Positions 45,871 through 55,765 are shown, numbered from the stretch's first letter. The stretch is 64,000 nt of DNA from Staphylococcus pseudintermedius (GCF_001792775.2 NZ_MLGE02000001.1:186001-250000); one strand, 5' to 3'. Program-made: numbers and translations. Notes: generated by a model not told the origin, from the sequence alone.

Positions 45871-47193
45871 ATGAGTACAAATACATCTCTAAAGAAAAAC
45901 ATCGGCTTTTTTGCATCGCTTTCACTTGTTATGGGATCGGTTATTGGCGCAGGTGTCTTCTTCAAAGCTTCAAGTGTAACGGAAGTGACCGGTTCAACGA
46001 GTATGGCACTTTTTGTTTGGCTGCTTGGCGGTATCATGACCATTTGTGCCGGTTTGACCGGTGCTGAACTTGCTGCAGCCATTCCTGAAACTGGCGGACT
46101 CACTAAGTATATCGAATACACTTATGGAGACTTTTGGGGATTTTTATCAGGCTGGGCACAAGCGTTTATTTACTTTCCAGCTAACATTGCAGCTTTAGCC
46201 ATTATTTTTGGAACGCAAATCATTAATTTATTTCATTTATCGACAACATTGTTACTTCCCATTGCAATCCTGAGTGCCGTTTCGATATTACTGATTAACT
46301 TTTTAGGTTCTAAAGCAGGCGGAACTTTACAATCCATTACGCTTGTGATTAAGTTAATCCCTATTGCACTCATTGTCATTATCGGCTTCTTTCATTCGAG
46401 TGACGTATCATTTTCTCTCTTTCCCGTTGTGAATGGTACAAATTCGAGTTGGTTTGAAGCGATTGGTGCAGGTCTTCTTGCGACAATGTTTGCGTATGAC
46501 GGTTGGATTCATGTCGGTAATATTGCCGGGGAAATGAAAAACCCTAAAAAAGACTTACCAGGCGCCATTACGCTCGGTATCGGTTTGGTCATGGTTGTTT
46601 ACTTACTGATTAATGCGACGTTTTTAATGACACTGCCGATTCACCAAATTGAAGGTAACTTGAACGCCGCAAGCGAAGCATCTTCAATTTTATTTGGTGC
46701 AGGCGGTGGGAAATTAGTCACGATTGGTATTTTAATATCTGTATATGGTACCATGAACGGCTATACAATGACTGGTATGCGTATCCCTTATGCCATGGCA
46801 GAACGTAATCAACTGCCACTCAAGCGCTTATTTTTAGACTTATTGCCTTCACGGACACCATGGCTCGGTGGCATGATTCAAATTGTCATCGCAGTGATCA
46901 TGATGCTATTAGGTGCTTTTGACACGATTACGAATATGTTGATATTTGTCATATGGACATTTTATTGTATGGCTTTCTTAGCGGTATTTCTTCTTAGAAA
47001 AAGGGAGCCAGAATTACACCGTCCATATAAAGTCCCGTTGTATCCCGTCATACCTATGATTGCATTACTAGCAGGCACGTTTGTCTTGCTGAATACATTA
47101 TTGACACAGCCCCTCCTTGCAATCACGGGTATCGGGGTCACAATGTTAGGTATTCCGATTTATTATTATCAAAAGAAAACATTAAAAATTTAA
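45871..47193 (+). CDS. APC-family amino acid permease (SteT-like)
   Basis: About 440 residues with 12 hydrophobic segments. The N-terminal consensus is GFFASLSLVMGSVIGAGVFF, with a later FAYDGWIHVGNIAGEMKNP region typical of SteT/LAT-type exchangers. In the context of ald and tdcB it probably imports alanine, serine or threonine. S. aureus has norB at the equivalent place, so the transporter seems to have been exchanged. The ATG at 45871 follows GAAATGGAGGC. Confidence 0.85.
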   Translation: MSTNTSLKKNIGFFASLSLVMGSVIGAGVFFKASSVTEVTGSTSMALFVWLLGGIMTICAGLTGAELAAAIPETGGLTKYIEYTYGDFWGFLSGWAQAFIYFPANIAALAIIFGTQIINLFHLSTTLLLPIAILSAVSILLINFLGSKAGGTLQSITLVIKLIPIALIVIIGFFHSSDVSFSLFPVVNGTNSSWFEAIGAGLLATMFAYDGWIHVGNIAGEMKNPKKDLPGAITLGIGLVMVVYLLINATFLMTLPIHQIEGNLNAASEASSILFGAGGGKLVTIGILISVYGTMNGYTMTGMRIPYAMAERNQLPLKRLFLDLLPSRTPWLGGMIQIVIAVIMMLLGAFDTITNMLIFVIWTFYCMAFLAVFLLRKREPELHRPYKVPLYPVIPMIALLAGTFVLLNTLLTQPLLAITGIGVTMLGIPIYYYQKKTLKI

Positions 47194-47234
47194 TGAAACA
47201 CCTACTCATAAGATTTTGACACTGATTATCATTG

Positions 47235-47280
47235 ATCCGAGACTTTCGTTGTTCATGACGAAAATGTCTCGGATTTTTCT
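47235..47280 (+). terminator. Terminator of the ald-tdcB-permease operon
   Basis: ATCCGAGAC pairs with GTCTCGGAT, extended by TTTCGT/ACGAAA, and is followed by TTTTTC. Confidence 0.88.
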
Positions 47281-47343
47281 TTAATATTGTGACGGTTCAA
47301 TATTTTGTTGCTGAACAGTCACGTCATATAATCTCTACGTTTC

Positions 47344-47360
47344 ATACCCCGTATAGGTAT
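47344..47360. promoter_or_regulatory. Candidate CsoR-type copper operator
   Basis: ATACCCCGTATAGGTAT is a palindrome (ATACC-N7-GGTAT), resembling CsoR operators with their G/C runs. It lies about 60 bases before the CopB-type ATPase gene, next to a probable promoter (TATGCTAAAGT). No csoR gene lies in the window. Confidence 0.55.
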
Positions 47361-47416
47361 ATGTTATGCTAAAGTTATATTGAATTATAGCGTGATAGAC
47401 AGAGGAGGCGTTATCT

Positions 47417-49465
47417 TTGAAAAATAATCAAGAGCACCATCATCACCAACATATGCATGAAAGTCACCACCCTCATAGTCATCATATGCATCACGATGAC
47501 CATGCACATCACCATCACGGGAATTTTAAAATGAAGTTTTTTGTGTCATTGATTTTTGCGATACCGATTATCATTTTTTCTCCAATGATGGGCGTACAAT
47601 TGCCATTTCAATTCACATTTCCAGGTTCTGACTGGATGGTGTTAATCCTTGCGACCATTTTATTTATTTACGGCGGGCAACCGTTTTTGGTTGGCGCGAA
47701 AGGTGAAATCGCTTCGAAAAAACCGGGCATGATGACGCTCGTTACTTTAGGTATTTCAGTTGCTTACATTTACAGTCTATATGCTTTTTATTTGAATCAT
47801 TTCAGTGATGCAACAGGTCATACGATGGATTTTTTCTGGGAACTTGCGACACTAATTTTAATTATGTTGTTGGGTCATTGGGTTGAAATGAACGCGGTTG
47901 GAAGTGCTGGCGATGCATTGAAGAAAATGGTAGCACTGTTACCGGATAAGGTGATTAAAGTTACGAATAATCAACGTGAGGAAGTTAAAATATCGGATAT
48001 TGCGTTAAATGATATCGTTGAAGTGAAAGCGGGAGAAAGTATTCCGACAGATGGTATGATTGTTCGAGGTGAGACTGCGATAGACGAATCGTTAGTGACC
48101 GGGGAGTCTAAAAAAGTTCAGAAAAAGCCAAATGATCAAGTCATCGGTGGTTCTATCAATGGGTCTGGCACGATACAAGTGAAGGTGACTGCTGTAGGAG
48201 AAGCAAGTTACCTTTCGCAAGTGATGGATATTATAAAACAAGCTCAAAATGACAAGTCTCGAGCAGAGTTATTATCTGATAAAGTGGCGGGTTATCTGTT
48301 CTATTTTGCCATAAGTGTCGGCATGATTGCATTTATTATATGGATGTTGATAGACAATCATATTGATTTCGCATTAGAACGACTCGTTACGGTGCTAGTC
48401 ATTGCTTGTCCACATGCGCTAGGGTTGGCCATACCTTTAGTCACTGCGCGTTCGACATCAATAGGAGCGCATCATGGTTTGATGATTAAAAATAGAGCAG
48501 CGATAGAAACGGCACAACATATTGATTATGTCATGATGGATAAGACAGGTACACTCACTGAAGGTCACTTCTCAGTCAATCATTATGAGAGCTTTAAAGC
48601 GGGTGTGAGTGATGAGGAAGTATTAAGTTTGTTTGCTTCATTAGAAAGTCAATCGAATCATCCATTAGCAACGAGTATTGTGGATTTCGCTAAAAATAAA
48701 AGTATCTCATATGTCCAACCTCAAGACGTTCGAAATATCCCGGGTGTCGGATTAGAAGGGACAATTAACGGTCAAGCTTATAAAATCACCAATGTTTCCT
48801 ACCTTGAACAAAATGGGTTTGAATATGATAAAGCGTTGTTTAACAAATTAGCAAACCAAGGCAATTCCATCAGCTATTTAATCGATGAGCAACAAGCCGT
48901 TGGGATTATCGCACAAGGAGATCAAATTAAAGAAAGTTCAAAACAAATGGTGACAGAGTTATTAGTCAGAGGGATAACACCGGTCATACTTACGGGGGAT
49001 AACCTAGCAGTGGCAGAAGCGGTAGCAGAAGCGTTAGGCATCCAACATGTCCACGCACAATTGATGCCAGCAGACAAAGAGAGGATGATAAAAGATTATC
49101 AAAAACAAGGTAAGAAAGTCATGATGGTAGGGGATGGTATCAATGATGCGCCGAGTCTGATTAGAGCTGATATCGGTGTCGCCATTGGAGCAGGAACAGA
49201 TGTGGCAATAGATTCTGGTGATGTTATCCTTGTTAAGAGTGATCCGAGTGACATCATTCATTTCTTCACACTTTCAAAACGGACAATGAGAAAAATGGTT
49301 CAAAACTTATGGTGGGGTGCAGGGTATAATATCGTTGCAGTGCCATTAGCAGCTGGAATTTTAGCATCCATTGGCTTGATATTATCGCCGGCTGTTGGTG
49401 CGATTTTAATGTCGCTCAGTACTGTTATCGTTGCTATTAATGCTTTTACATTGAAGTTGGAATAG
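47417..49465 (+). CDS. copB: Copper-translocating P1B-type ATPase, CopB type
   Basis: 682 residues. The N-terminus is extremely histidine-rich over the first 36 residues, replacing CxxC metal domains. The membrane metal-binding motif is CPH in [11 protein letters not shown], characteristic of CopB-class exporters. P-type motifs follow: TGES phosphatase loop, DKTGTLTEG phosphorylation Asp, HPLA, and [10 protein letters not shown]. It probably exports Cu(I) or Ag(I). The start is a TTG with GAGGAGGCG upstream. In S. aureus copB is carried on mobile SCC-linked elements, whereas here it sits 10 kb from the att site and is preceded by a copper-operator-like palindrome. Confidence 0.88.
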   Translation: MKNNQEHHHHQHMHESHHPHSHHMHHDDHAHHHHGNFKMKFFVSLIFAIPIIIFSPMMGVQLPFQFTFPGSDWMVLILATILFIYGGQPFLVGAKGEIASKKPGMMTLVTLGISVAYIYSLYAFYLNHFSDATGHTMDFFWELATLILIMLLGHWVEMNAVGSAGDALKKMVALLPDKVIKVTNNQREEVKISDIALNDIVEVKAGESIPTDGMIVRGETAIDESLVTGESKKVQKKPNDQVIGGSINGSGTIQVKVTAVGEASYLSQVMDIIKQAQNDKSRAELLSDKVAGYLFYFAISVGMIAFIIWMLIDNHIDFALERLVTVLVIACPHALGLAIPLVTARSTSIGAHHGLMIKNRAAIETAQHIDYVMMDKTGTLTEGHFSVNHYESFKAGVSDEEVLSLFASLESQSNHPLATSIVDFAKNKSISYVQPQDVRNIPGVGLEGTINGQAYKITNVSYLEQNGFEYDKALFNKLANQGNSISYLIDEQQAVGIIAQGDQIKESSKQMVTELLVRGITPVILTGDNLAVAEAVAEALGIQHVHAQLMPADKERMIKDYQKQGKKVMMVGDGINDAPSLIRADIGVAIGAGTDVAIDSGDVILVKSDPSDIIHFFTLSKRTMRKMVQNLWWGAGYNIVAVPLAAGILASIGLILSPAVGAILMSLSTVIVAINAFTLKLE

Positions 49466-49476
49466 GGTGAACGTGT

Positions 49477-49514
49477 ATGCCATCTACTTTAGATTGAGTA
49501 GATGGCATTTTTTA
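49477..49514 (+). terminator. Terminator after copB
   Basis: ATGCCATCTAC and GTAGATGGCAT form a perfect 11-pair stem followed by TTTTTT. Confidence 0.9.
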
Positions 49515-49647
49515 GGAAAAGTCACAAAACTTAAGAGTATAACCCGGGAAATATAACGATAAAAAAGTTTATAGTTACATTATAAAAAGATTTGATAGAA
49601 TAGCATTTAATTACAGGTTATCGTCAGTGATGAAGGAGCTGTTGGAT

Positions 49648-50220
49648 ATGGATGTCGGCAATCAAATTAGGATTTATAGAAAAGAAAGGCAATTATCTCA
49701 GATGGCGTTAGCAGAGAAAATTGATGTATCGACCCAAACGATTTCTAACTGGGAGAATGAGAGAACCTATCCTGACTTGTATCATTTGATTGTTCTCAGT
49801 TCTTTATTCAACGTTTCTCTAGACCAACTTGTAAAAGGAGATGTAGTAGAAATGAAGAACATCATCGATCACTATAATATGGACAGATATGGTAAATTGA
49901 TGCTTGTTTTTATGCTTATTGCGGTGATTTCAGTCGGACCAGTTTTGAAATTCAGCGACGGATGGTACGGTTTATTCATTCCATTTATATTTTGGGCGTT
50001 TTCAATGTATTATGCCATTAAGATTGAACGTTTGAAGAAAAAGTATGATGTCAAAACGTATAAAGAGATAGTGGATTACATAGAGTATGGCAAAAAAATA
50101 TATAACGATACAAGAAGCAATAAGAAATTATTTATGGAACAAACGTTAATTGTTACTGCATTTGTTGCAGTGGCAGTCGTGTTGATGTTGGGCGGTATGT
50201 TTTTATGGGATTTGTTTTAA
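49648..50220 (+). CDS. XRE-family HTH regulator with C-terminal membrane domain
   Basis: 190 residues. The N-terminal helix-turn-helix (about 5-60: RIYRKERQLSQMALAEKI, STQTISNWENERTYPD) is of Cro/CI type. It is followed by hydrophobic segments at about 85-105 and 165-188, with a charged stretch between. Such membrane-tethered XRE proteins occur widely in Firmicutes, and their signals are mostly unknown. The ATG at 49648 follows AAGGAG at nine bases. No obvious target gene is adjacent. Confidence 0.75.
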   Translation: MDVGNQIRIYRKERQLSQMALAEKIDVSTQTISNWENERTYPDLYHLIVLSSLFNVSLDQLVKGDVVEMKNIIDHYNMDRYGKLMLVFMLIAVISVGPVLKFSDGWYGLFIPFIFWAFSMYYAIKIERLKKKYDVKTYKEIVDYIEYGKKIYNDTRSNKKLFMEQTLIVTAFVAVAVVLMLGGMFLWDLF

Positions 50221-50480
50221 AAGAGAAGTGAGTTTAAATAGAAAAAATCTATTATAAAAATGAGTTAATGGAATTCGTGAATTGGAAATATTTTTGAGTT
50301 ATAAATATTAAGAGGACTAGGAGTTAAATGATAGTCAAGCACATAAAAGTGACAAAGATAATAATTCAATCATTGTAGGTGGAGTAAATATAGCTGTAAT
50401 TTACTATTAATAGACAGAAATAGAAGGACAAGTTAAGGCTAAGTTCTTATAATGTACTATAAATAATGTGTAAAAATATT

Positions 50481-50522
50481 AACTGTGTAAGTAGTAATAA
50501 ATTGCTACTGCGCAGTTTTTTG
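50481..50522 (+). terminator. Hairpin with T-run
   Basis: AACTG with CAGTT and GTAGTA with TGCTAC form an interrupted stem, followed by TTTTTT. Confidence 0.6.
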
Positions 50523-50596
50523 CATCTTATGTTCAGTATGATTAAAAGGAGACACTTGGATCTATGTCAGGAATACGGGCACAGAAAAAGAGAATT

Positions 50597-50930
50597 CTAC
50601 TGCACTTCGCTTGCTAGGTTAATTTGTTGTGAATTCCTCTCAAATTCAACGGGACTCACATCATTTAACGTTGAATGCACTGATTTGGACTTGTAAAAAG
50701 TAAGGATATATTCCACAATGCTAAACATCGCATCATTTCGAAGCACATAGAGCTGTGTACATCTTTACGACACGAAATGCTTGTCGGTGTTCATAGATAA
50801 ATTTGTATATTACTTCGGACCTTTGGCAAAAGATGTGCATAGTCTTTTTTTAAGATTTTATTCTGTTCTTCTAAATCAGCTTCTTTTTACTTCTTGACGC
50901 CTGTTTACCGCTACAGACAAAACTGTTGAC
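50597..50930 (-). mobile_element. Relic of an IS3-family (IS150-like) transposase
   Basis: Reading leftwards there are pieces of OrfA (EADLEEQNKILKK-like), the start of OrfB (KFIYEHRQAFRVVKM), and then the OrfB C-terminus (VEYILTFYKSKSVHSTLND, SPVEFE). These lie in different frames with the catalytic middle missing. The last piece ends at a TAG (50597-50599). It is clearly non-functional, created by an internal deletion and frameshifts. Terminal inverted repeats were not found. Confidence 0.75.
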
Positions 50931-51148
50931 ATATCACTATTCCACAAGAAGGCTTTAAGAAAGATATTCATAAATAATAACAGAAATGATAATATAATAA
51001 TTAATAAAGTTAATATACAGAGAACAGCAAGATAAACTAAGCAGGGAAAATTCACCTATATGTCGAAGCTAAGTTACTAGTATTAGCAAAAGTGCATTTG
51101 TAAGCATTTTGTAAGTGATAGCTTATTTAATTTTAGGGGGAGAATACA

Positions 51149-52066
51149 TTGAATTATCAAGAATACGTTGCTTTAAATGTAAATGAAAGATTAGATGTGT
51201 TTTTAAGTTCGTTAAGTTCTACAAACAAAACACCGGGTTACTTTGTCAATTGGGAAAAGGTAGAAAAAGGTGGAAAGCGTTTTGAGTTGGAGTTAAATAC
51301 GCTAAATTATCTTTTAGGTAAGGAAAATATTGAAGAAGAAGCGAGAAATCTATTTCTTGCTCAACCTAACTTGCTCAAAACAATTCCTATATTGTTAGCA
51401 ACTAGAGACGAAAAGTTAGATATTTTAATGTTAGACAATGATGATATGGATTTTTATAGTCTTGATTTTCAAAATATTGATATGCAAAATTTTGAAACAT
51501 ATTTAGATTTTATTAAGAATTCTGGTCTGATGAACTTTTTGCAGAATACAGCACAAAAAAATTTAGTAGATTTTGTTTATGGTGTAGAAGTGGGTTTGGA
51601 CTCAAACGCTAGGAAGAATAGATCGGGCACGACTATGGAAAGCATTTTAGAGAAAAAGGTTTCTGAGACGTGTAAAGGATTAGGACTTAAATTTAAAGTC
51701 CAAGCAACTTCTCTTTGGATGAAGCAAAACTGGGATGTTGATGTACCTACAGACAAATCAGCGAGGAGATTTGATGTAGCTATCTTGAATCCAAGAAATA
51801 ATGCAGTATATGTGATAGAAACCAATTTTTATAATGGTGGGGGCTCTAAGTTGAAATCTGTTGCAGGTGAATTTAAAAGTTTAAACCGATTCATCAATCA
51901 AAGCGAAAATAGTGTTACTTTTGCATGGGTCACAGATGGACAAGGGTGGCATACCGCTACCAAACCGTTATCAGAAGCGTTTGCTGAAATAGAAAATGTA
52001 TTCAATTTAGACATGTTGAGAAATGATTATATTTATTCTATGCTCACTTCAAAGTGCGTGTTTTGA
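51149..52066 (+). CDS. DpnII-family type II restriction endonuclease (probable GATC)
   Basis: 305 residues resembling R.DpnII over its length, including NLVDFVYGVEVGLDSNARKNRSG in the middle. The catalytic PD-(D/E)xK-like site is RRFDVAILN with Asp209, then VIETNFYNGGGSKL with Glu224, where Asn226 replaces the usual Lys as in DpnII itself. The start is a TTG after TTAGGGGGAG. DpnII cuts unmethylated GATC. The two methyltransferases that should protect the host lie about 1 kb downstream, not next to it, and the R gene precedes the M genes, unlike the M-M-R order of the pneumococcal DpnII locus. Confidence 0.82.
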   Translation: MNYQEYVALNVNERLDVFLSSLSSTNKTPGYFVNWEKVEKGGKRFELELNTLNYLLGKENIEEEARNLFLAQPNLLKTIPILLATRDEKLDILMLDNDDMDFYSLDFQNIDMQNFETYLDFIKNSGLMNFLQNTAQKNLVDFVYGVEVGLDSNARKNRSGTTMESILEKKVSETCKGLGLKFKVQATSLWMKQNWDVDVPTDKSARRFDVAILNPRNNAVYVIETNFYNGGGSKLKSVAGEFKSLNRFINQSENSVTFAWVTDGQGWHTATKPLSEAFAEIENVFNLDMLRNDYIYSMLTSKCVF

Positions 52067-52331
52067 ATATATAAATAAACATCAATTTGAATAGCCTAAC
52101 ATAGGAGGTAAATTAGAAAATTACCTAGATGTGTTAGGTTTGTTCTATTTCTATAAAAATACGAAACAAGTCGTTGTAATCATTATGATAAAATATAAGG
52201 ATCGGATTAGTCTTATATGGCTATATCTGTTGTATGACTTTTGTGTCACATTTTTGAAGTTTAAATGATACGTAACAAAGTCTTTTTACTTCAATCCACT
52301 TATAACAAATGTTTAATGACGACTTTGTGTT

Positions 52332-52547
52332 TTAACCATTATACCCCACTTCTAGGTCGTCTATTACTTGAATAAGCTCTTCGTTAATAATTGAGGAAAT
52401 CTCATCATTATCTAAATAATTTAAATAAGCGATATCTAGTTTTTCGTTATCTGTAATTTCGGTTATGTGCGCTAATACCCCTTTTATTACACTTTCATGT
52501 GAATGGCTATCCAAAAATTCTTTTACAAAATACCAAGTGTCTTTCAT
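52332..52547 (-). CDS. Small acidic protein, unknown
   Basis: 71 residues (MKDTWYFVKEFLDSHSHESV at the start, very acidic in the second half: NDEISSIINEELIQVIDDLE). A good AAGGGG ribosome-binding site lies upstream on the minus strand. It sits between the restriction gene and its methyltransferases in reverse orientation. There is no HTH, so it is not an ordinary R-M controller protein. A regulatory, immunity or anti-restriction role can only be guessed. Confidence 0.55.
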   Translation of the reverse strand: MKDTWYFVKEFLDSHSHESVIKGVLAHITEITDNEKLDIAYLNYLDNDEISSIINEELIQVIDDLEVGYNG

Positions 52548-53050
52548 AAAACATTTCCCCTTAAGTATATTTAATAGAATTTTAATCTATAGAAGTGATG
52601 TGTGTTTAATCGTTTTTAATTGGTAATTAAATAAAGTTACAAAACTGAGAGTTATATTAGGAAGAAAGTTGGATACACTTACAAATGGGATACTAATTGT
52701 GTTCTAGTCAATATTAGATAATAAATTACTAGTTTGTAAAAACATTGATGTTGTATTAGCTGATTTTTAAGAGTAAGTTAAAAATGTAGATAAGCTTTGT
52801 CATAAGTGGAATGTGAAGTTAATAATATAGTAAACTTTTTATATTATTAATGTCAAATATATTCATACTGTCATTAAAAAGTTGGCAGAATGTAAAAAAG
52901 TTATAAATGACGCTGATTATTATTAAAGTTATTAAACGAAGAGAAAGAGAAATAACTATAGCTGCTATAACTAACGGTATTATTTTAAAAAAAATGTTAC
53001 AATGACTCGTGAAAATGAAACGAGATTTATTATAGAAATGAGGAATTAAT
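52548..53050. other. Gap before the methyltransferase pair
   Basis: About 500 very AT-rich bases. Short broken coding-like stretches (for example around 52860-52990) look decayed, but no gene is supported. The promoter of the methyltransferase operon must lie at its right end, since a GAGG site precedes the ATG at 53051. Confidence 0.4.
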
Positions 53051-53860
53051 ATGCTCCCTTTTGTAAAATGGGCTGGTGGTAAACGACAGTTTTTATCGAA
53101 AATTATTGAAAAGGCACCTTCAGAATTTAATCACTACTATGAACCATTCGTTGGCGGTGGAGCTGTTCTTTTTGGCTTGAATCATCAACCATCTACTATC
53201 AATGACATCAATAGTCACTTAATACATACATATAAAGTCATAAGAGATGAGCACGAGAAGCTAGTAGAAACAATAGATAAATTTGATAAGATACCACTAA
53301 ATGATGAGAAATATAAAGAATTTCGAAGTCTATATAACGATCATATTTTAAATAATACTTACAATATTGAAACAGCAGCCTTGTTTATTTATATTAATAA
53401 GCATGCTTTTAATGGTTTATTTAGAGTGAATTCAAAAGGTCTTTATAATGTACCATGGAATAAAAAAGAGTTGGTTAAATCATATAATCAAGATAATATG
53501 ATTGAGATTTCTCGTTTCCTTAAGAATGTAACGATTTTGAATACAGACTTTAGTGAAGCATTAAATGGCGTGAAGAAAGGTGATTTTGTATTTTTTGACA
53601 GTCCGTATGCGCCATTAAAGCCTACAAGTTTTACATCATACGATAAAGCTGGTTTCAAATTAGAGGATCATGTTAGACTTGCAGATTTGTTTAAACAGTT
53701 ATCGTCAGAAGGTGTTTATTGTATGTTGACTAACCATAATACTGAACTTATAAGAGAATTATATTCAGATTTTGAAAAAGAAGAGATAAATGTGAGACGT
53801 AATATAAATTCTGATGCTTCTAATCGAGTTGGGAAAGAGCTCATTATAACTAACTATTAA
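53051..53860 (+). CDS. Dam-type adenine-N6 DNA methyltransferase (DpnM-like, probable GATC)
   Basis: 269 residues of the D12 class. Motifs are LPFVKWAGGKRQFL at the N-terminus, the SAM-binding YYEPFVGGGAVLFGL (29-43) and a catalytic motif DSPY (183-186) in place of the usual DPPY. NKHAFNGLFRVNSKG is typical of DpnM/EcoDam relatives. It should methylate GATC in duplex DNA and protect against the DpnII-like enzyme. The next gene starts 12 bases after its stop, so the two methylases form an operon. Confidence 0.85.
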   Translation: MLPFVKWAGGKRQFLSKIIEKAPSEFNHYYEPFVGGGAVLFGLNHQPSTINDINSHLIHTYKVIRDEHEKLVETIDKFDKIPLNDEKYKEFRSLYNDHILNNTYNIETAALFIYINKHAFNGLFRVNSKGLYNVPWNKKELVKSYNQDNMIEISRFLKNVTILNTDFSEALNGVKKGDFVFFDSPYAPLKPTSFTSYDKAGFKLEDHVRLADLFKQLSSEGVYCMLTNHNTELIRELYSDFEKEEINVRRNINSDASNRVGKELIITNY

Positions 53861-53872
53861 GGTGATGGTAAT

Positions 53873-54652
53873 TTGAATAATTTAAAATATGAAAAAGGGG
53901 ATATATCGATTTTTCAAGGAGATATGGCAGATGTTCTAGACACATTCGATGAAGAAATGGTTGATATGATTTTTGCTGATCCTCCGTACTTTCTTTCTTC
54001 AGGAGGCATTACTTGTTCTGGAGGGAAGATGGTTTCAGTAGATAAAGGTGCATGGGATAAATCATTAAGTTTTGTAGAAAAGCATGAATACAATAAAGCG
54101 TGGTTATTAAAATGCAAAAGAATTATGAAACCCAACGCAACAATTTGGATATCTGGAACACTTCATAACATTTATTCAATAGGTGCGGCATTAGAAGAAA
54201 CAGGGTTTAAAATTTTGAACAATATTACTTGGCAAAAAACCAACCCTCCCCCGAATTTAGGTTGCCGAAATTTTACACATTCAACAGAAACAATCATTTG
54301 GGCTAAAAAAGAGTCTAAAAAAAATAAACACTATTTTGATTATCAACTCATGAAATCATACAACGGTAATAAGCAAATGAAAGATGTGTGGTCAGGGCCA
54401 TTAACCCCTAAAAGAGAGAAAAAATTCGGCAAACATCCTACACAAAAGCCACTATACCTTTTAGAACGTATTATCGAAGCCTCGACAAAGCAAGGGGACC
54501 TCATACTTGATCCGTTTTTAGGTAGTGGAACGACGGGTGTGGCAGCAAAAAAATTACAACGCAAGTTTATTGGAATAGAAGTAGATGAAGTGTTTATTGA
54601 TATTGCTAAAAATAGAATAGAAAACACAGAAGAAGAACCCAAATTGCTATAA
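53873..54652 (+). CDS. DpnA-like adenine methyltransferase (second methylase of the DpnII-type system)
   Basis: 259 residues of the beta-type N4/N6 methylase group. The catalytic DPPY (36-39, IFADPPYFLSSGG) precedes the SAM-binding DPFLGSGTTGVAAKK near the C-terminus, and GKHPTQKP is also typical. In the DpnII system this second enzyme methylates single-stranded DNA as well, which helps incoming DNA survive during transformation. The start is TTG with AAGGTGATGG upstream. Confidence 0.87.
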   Translation: MNNLKYEKGDISIFQGDMADVLDTFDEEMVDMIFADPPYFLSSGGITCSGGKMVSVDKGAWDKSLSFVEKHEYNKAWLLKCKRIMKPNATIWISGTLHNIYSIGAALEETGFKILNNITWQKTNPPPNLGCRNFTHSTETIIWAKKESKKNKHYFDYQLMKSYNGNKQMKDVWSGPLTPKREKKFGKHPTQKPLYLLERIIEASTKQGDLILDPFLGSGTTGVAAKKLQRKFIGIEVDEVFIDIAKNRIENTEEEPKLL

Positions 54653-54714
54653 AATTTTAGGTTAAGTTGCTCGTAATAAAATATTAAAAAGATACAATAG
54701 TTTAATAACCAATT

Positions 54715-54758
54715 AAAAGCCGATAATATTCACGAGATGTGCATATTATCGGCTTTTT
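54715..54758. terminator. Bidirectional terminator between methylase operon and gntR
   Basis: AAAAGCCGATAATAT pairs with ATATTATCGGCTTTT, with A/T tracts on both sides. It separates two convergent genes. Confidence 0.88.
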
Positions 54759-54767
54759 ACGGCATTT

Positions 54768-55475
54768 CTATCTTTTACTCGGTATATAGAAATGGGCATT
54801 TTTGTAATGGAAAACAATATCTGATGCGTCGAATGGTATACCAGTAGTAGTGTGAAAAGTTTGGTGGTAACGTAAGCACGGGTCATTGGGTTCGAGTTTT
54901 AAGAGATGTGCTTCATTAGTGTTGAGTTGATCAGCATTAAAATAAATATCGGAAAACCCAACTTTAACTTGCATGTTTTGTTCTAAATAATCAAAGATAG
55001 ATCCTTCTGTAATTTCAGTATTCAAATATTTGACGATTTCTTTATTGTAATAAGAATATTCAATACATAACACATTGCCATCGACATAGCGTAGTCTTTC
55101 TAAATAATAAACACTATCACTTTTTGATAAATTCAGTTCTTGCATGACTGTCTCAGGAATATCAGTGATTTCTTCTAATTTTAAAACCTTACTTGTTAGT
55201 TGGTGCTCATTTAAACTTTTTGAAAAACCATTTGTTTTGAAGACATTAATGTGATTGTCATTTCTCGCATTCCTTACATAAATGCCACTGCCTTGTGCTT
55301 GATAAATAATGCCGTCATGTTCAAGTAATTCTAATGCTTTAATAATCGTACTTTTACTGACTTCATATTTTTCTTTTAAAGTCGTGACACTCGGCAATTT
55401 ATCTCCTGCTTTAAATTGATGGTTTGTGATGAATGTATGAATATCATGAGCGATTTTTTCGTATTTCAGCAACAA
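54768..55475 (-). CDS. GntR/HutC-family regulator of beta-glucoside use
   Basis: 235 residues. The N-terminal winged helix (about 1-70) has GDKLPSVTTLKEKYEVSKST, and the C-terminal UTRA ligand-binding domain ends FDASDIVFHYKNAHFYI. Such regulators (BglR/GmuR type) bind phosphosugars. It is divergent from a glucosidase gene and the scrap of a PTS transporter, so it probably repressed a beta-glucoside operon. The start is a TTG (55475 or 55472) after GAGGG. Confidence 0.85.
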   Translation of the reverse strand: MLLKYEKIAHDIHTFITNHQFKAGDKLPSVTTLKEKYEVSKSTIIKALELLEHDGIIYQAQGSGIYVRNARNDNHINVFKTNGFSKSLNEHQLTSKVLKLEEITDIPETVMQELNLSKSDSVYYLERLRYVDGNVLCIEYSYYNKEIVKYLNTEITEGSIFDYLEQNMQVKVGFSDIYFNADQLNTNEAHLLKLEPNDPCLRYHQTFHTTTGIPFDASDIVFHYKNAHFYIPSKR

Positions 55476-55576
55476 TAAGCCCTCATTTCAATTTCTAGAT
55501 AATTTATTATAACATGTGTCGTTTTTTATTTTGTATCGTTATGGACAAATTGAACCGGTACAATTATAATGGACGT

Positions 55577-55765
55577 TGAAGACTTTGAAGTTTTTTAAAG
55601 AAAATGAAAATGTCAAACTAGGGTAGCAGTTTTTAAAATTCAAAAAAGCAAATTGAATATAATGGCTATGAATGTGTAATCCCTATTGATGTGACGAATT
55701 CAACAGATTTTGAAGGCGTTCTTATTACAGAAGAGAAACAGATAACTAAAGAAAATCAATTTTGA
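55577..55765 (+). pseudogene. C-terminal scrap of a beta-glucoside PTS transporter (EIIA-Glc-like domain)
   Basis: Only the tail of an EIIA domain remains. One frame reads FFKENENVKLG, then a stop, then QFLKFKKAN. Another frame reads IEYNGYECVIPIDVTNSTDF and ends KENQF at 55765. The pattern GY-x-PI-VTN is typical of the EIIA end in EIIBCA-bgl proteins. A promoter-like TATAAT (55565-55570) lies directly before it, so a deletion has removed nearly the whole transporter, leaving the promoter joined to its 3' end. Confidence 0.7.

Larger units (their letters stand above)
50221..51148. other. Long gene-poor stretch with IS relic
   Basis: About 930 bases with no intact gene. It contains a hairpin terminator near 50481-50522, an IS3-family transposase relic at about 50597-50930 on the minus strand, and an AT-rich leader of the restriction gene. 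The 76-codon plus-strand frame at 50466-50696 lies antisense to the relic and is not credible. Confidence 0.6.

Noticed and set aside
50466..50696. 76-codon frame on the plus strand
   Set aside because: It starts in a terminator-like hairpin and lies antisense to the IS3 transposase relic.
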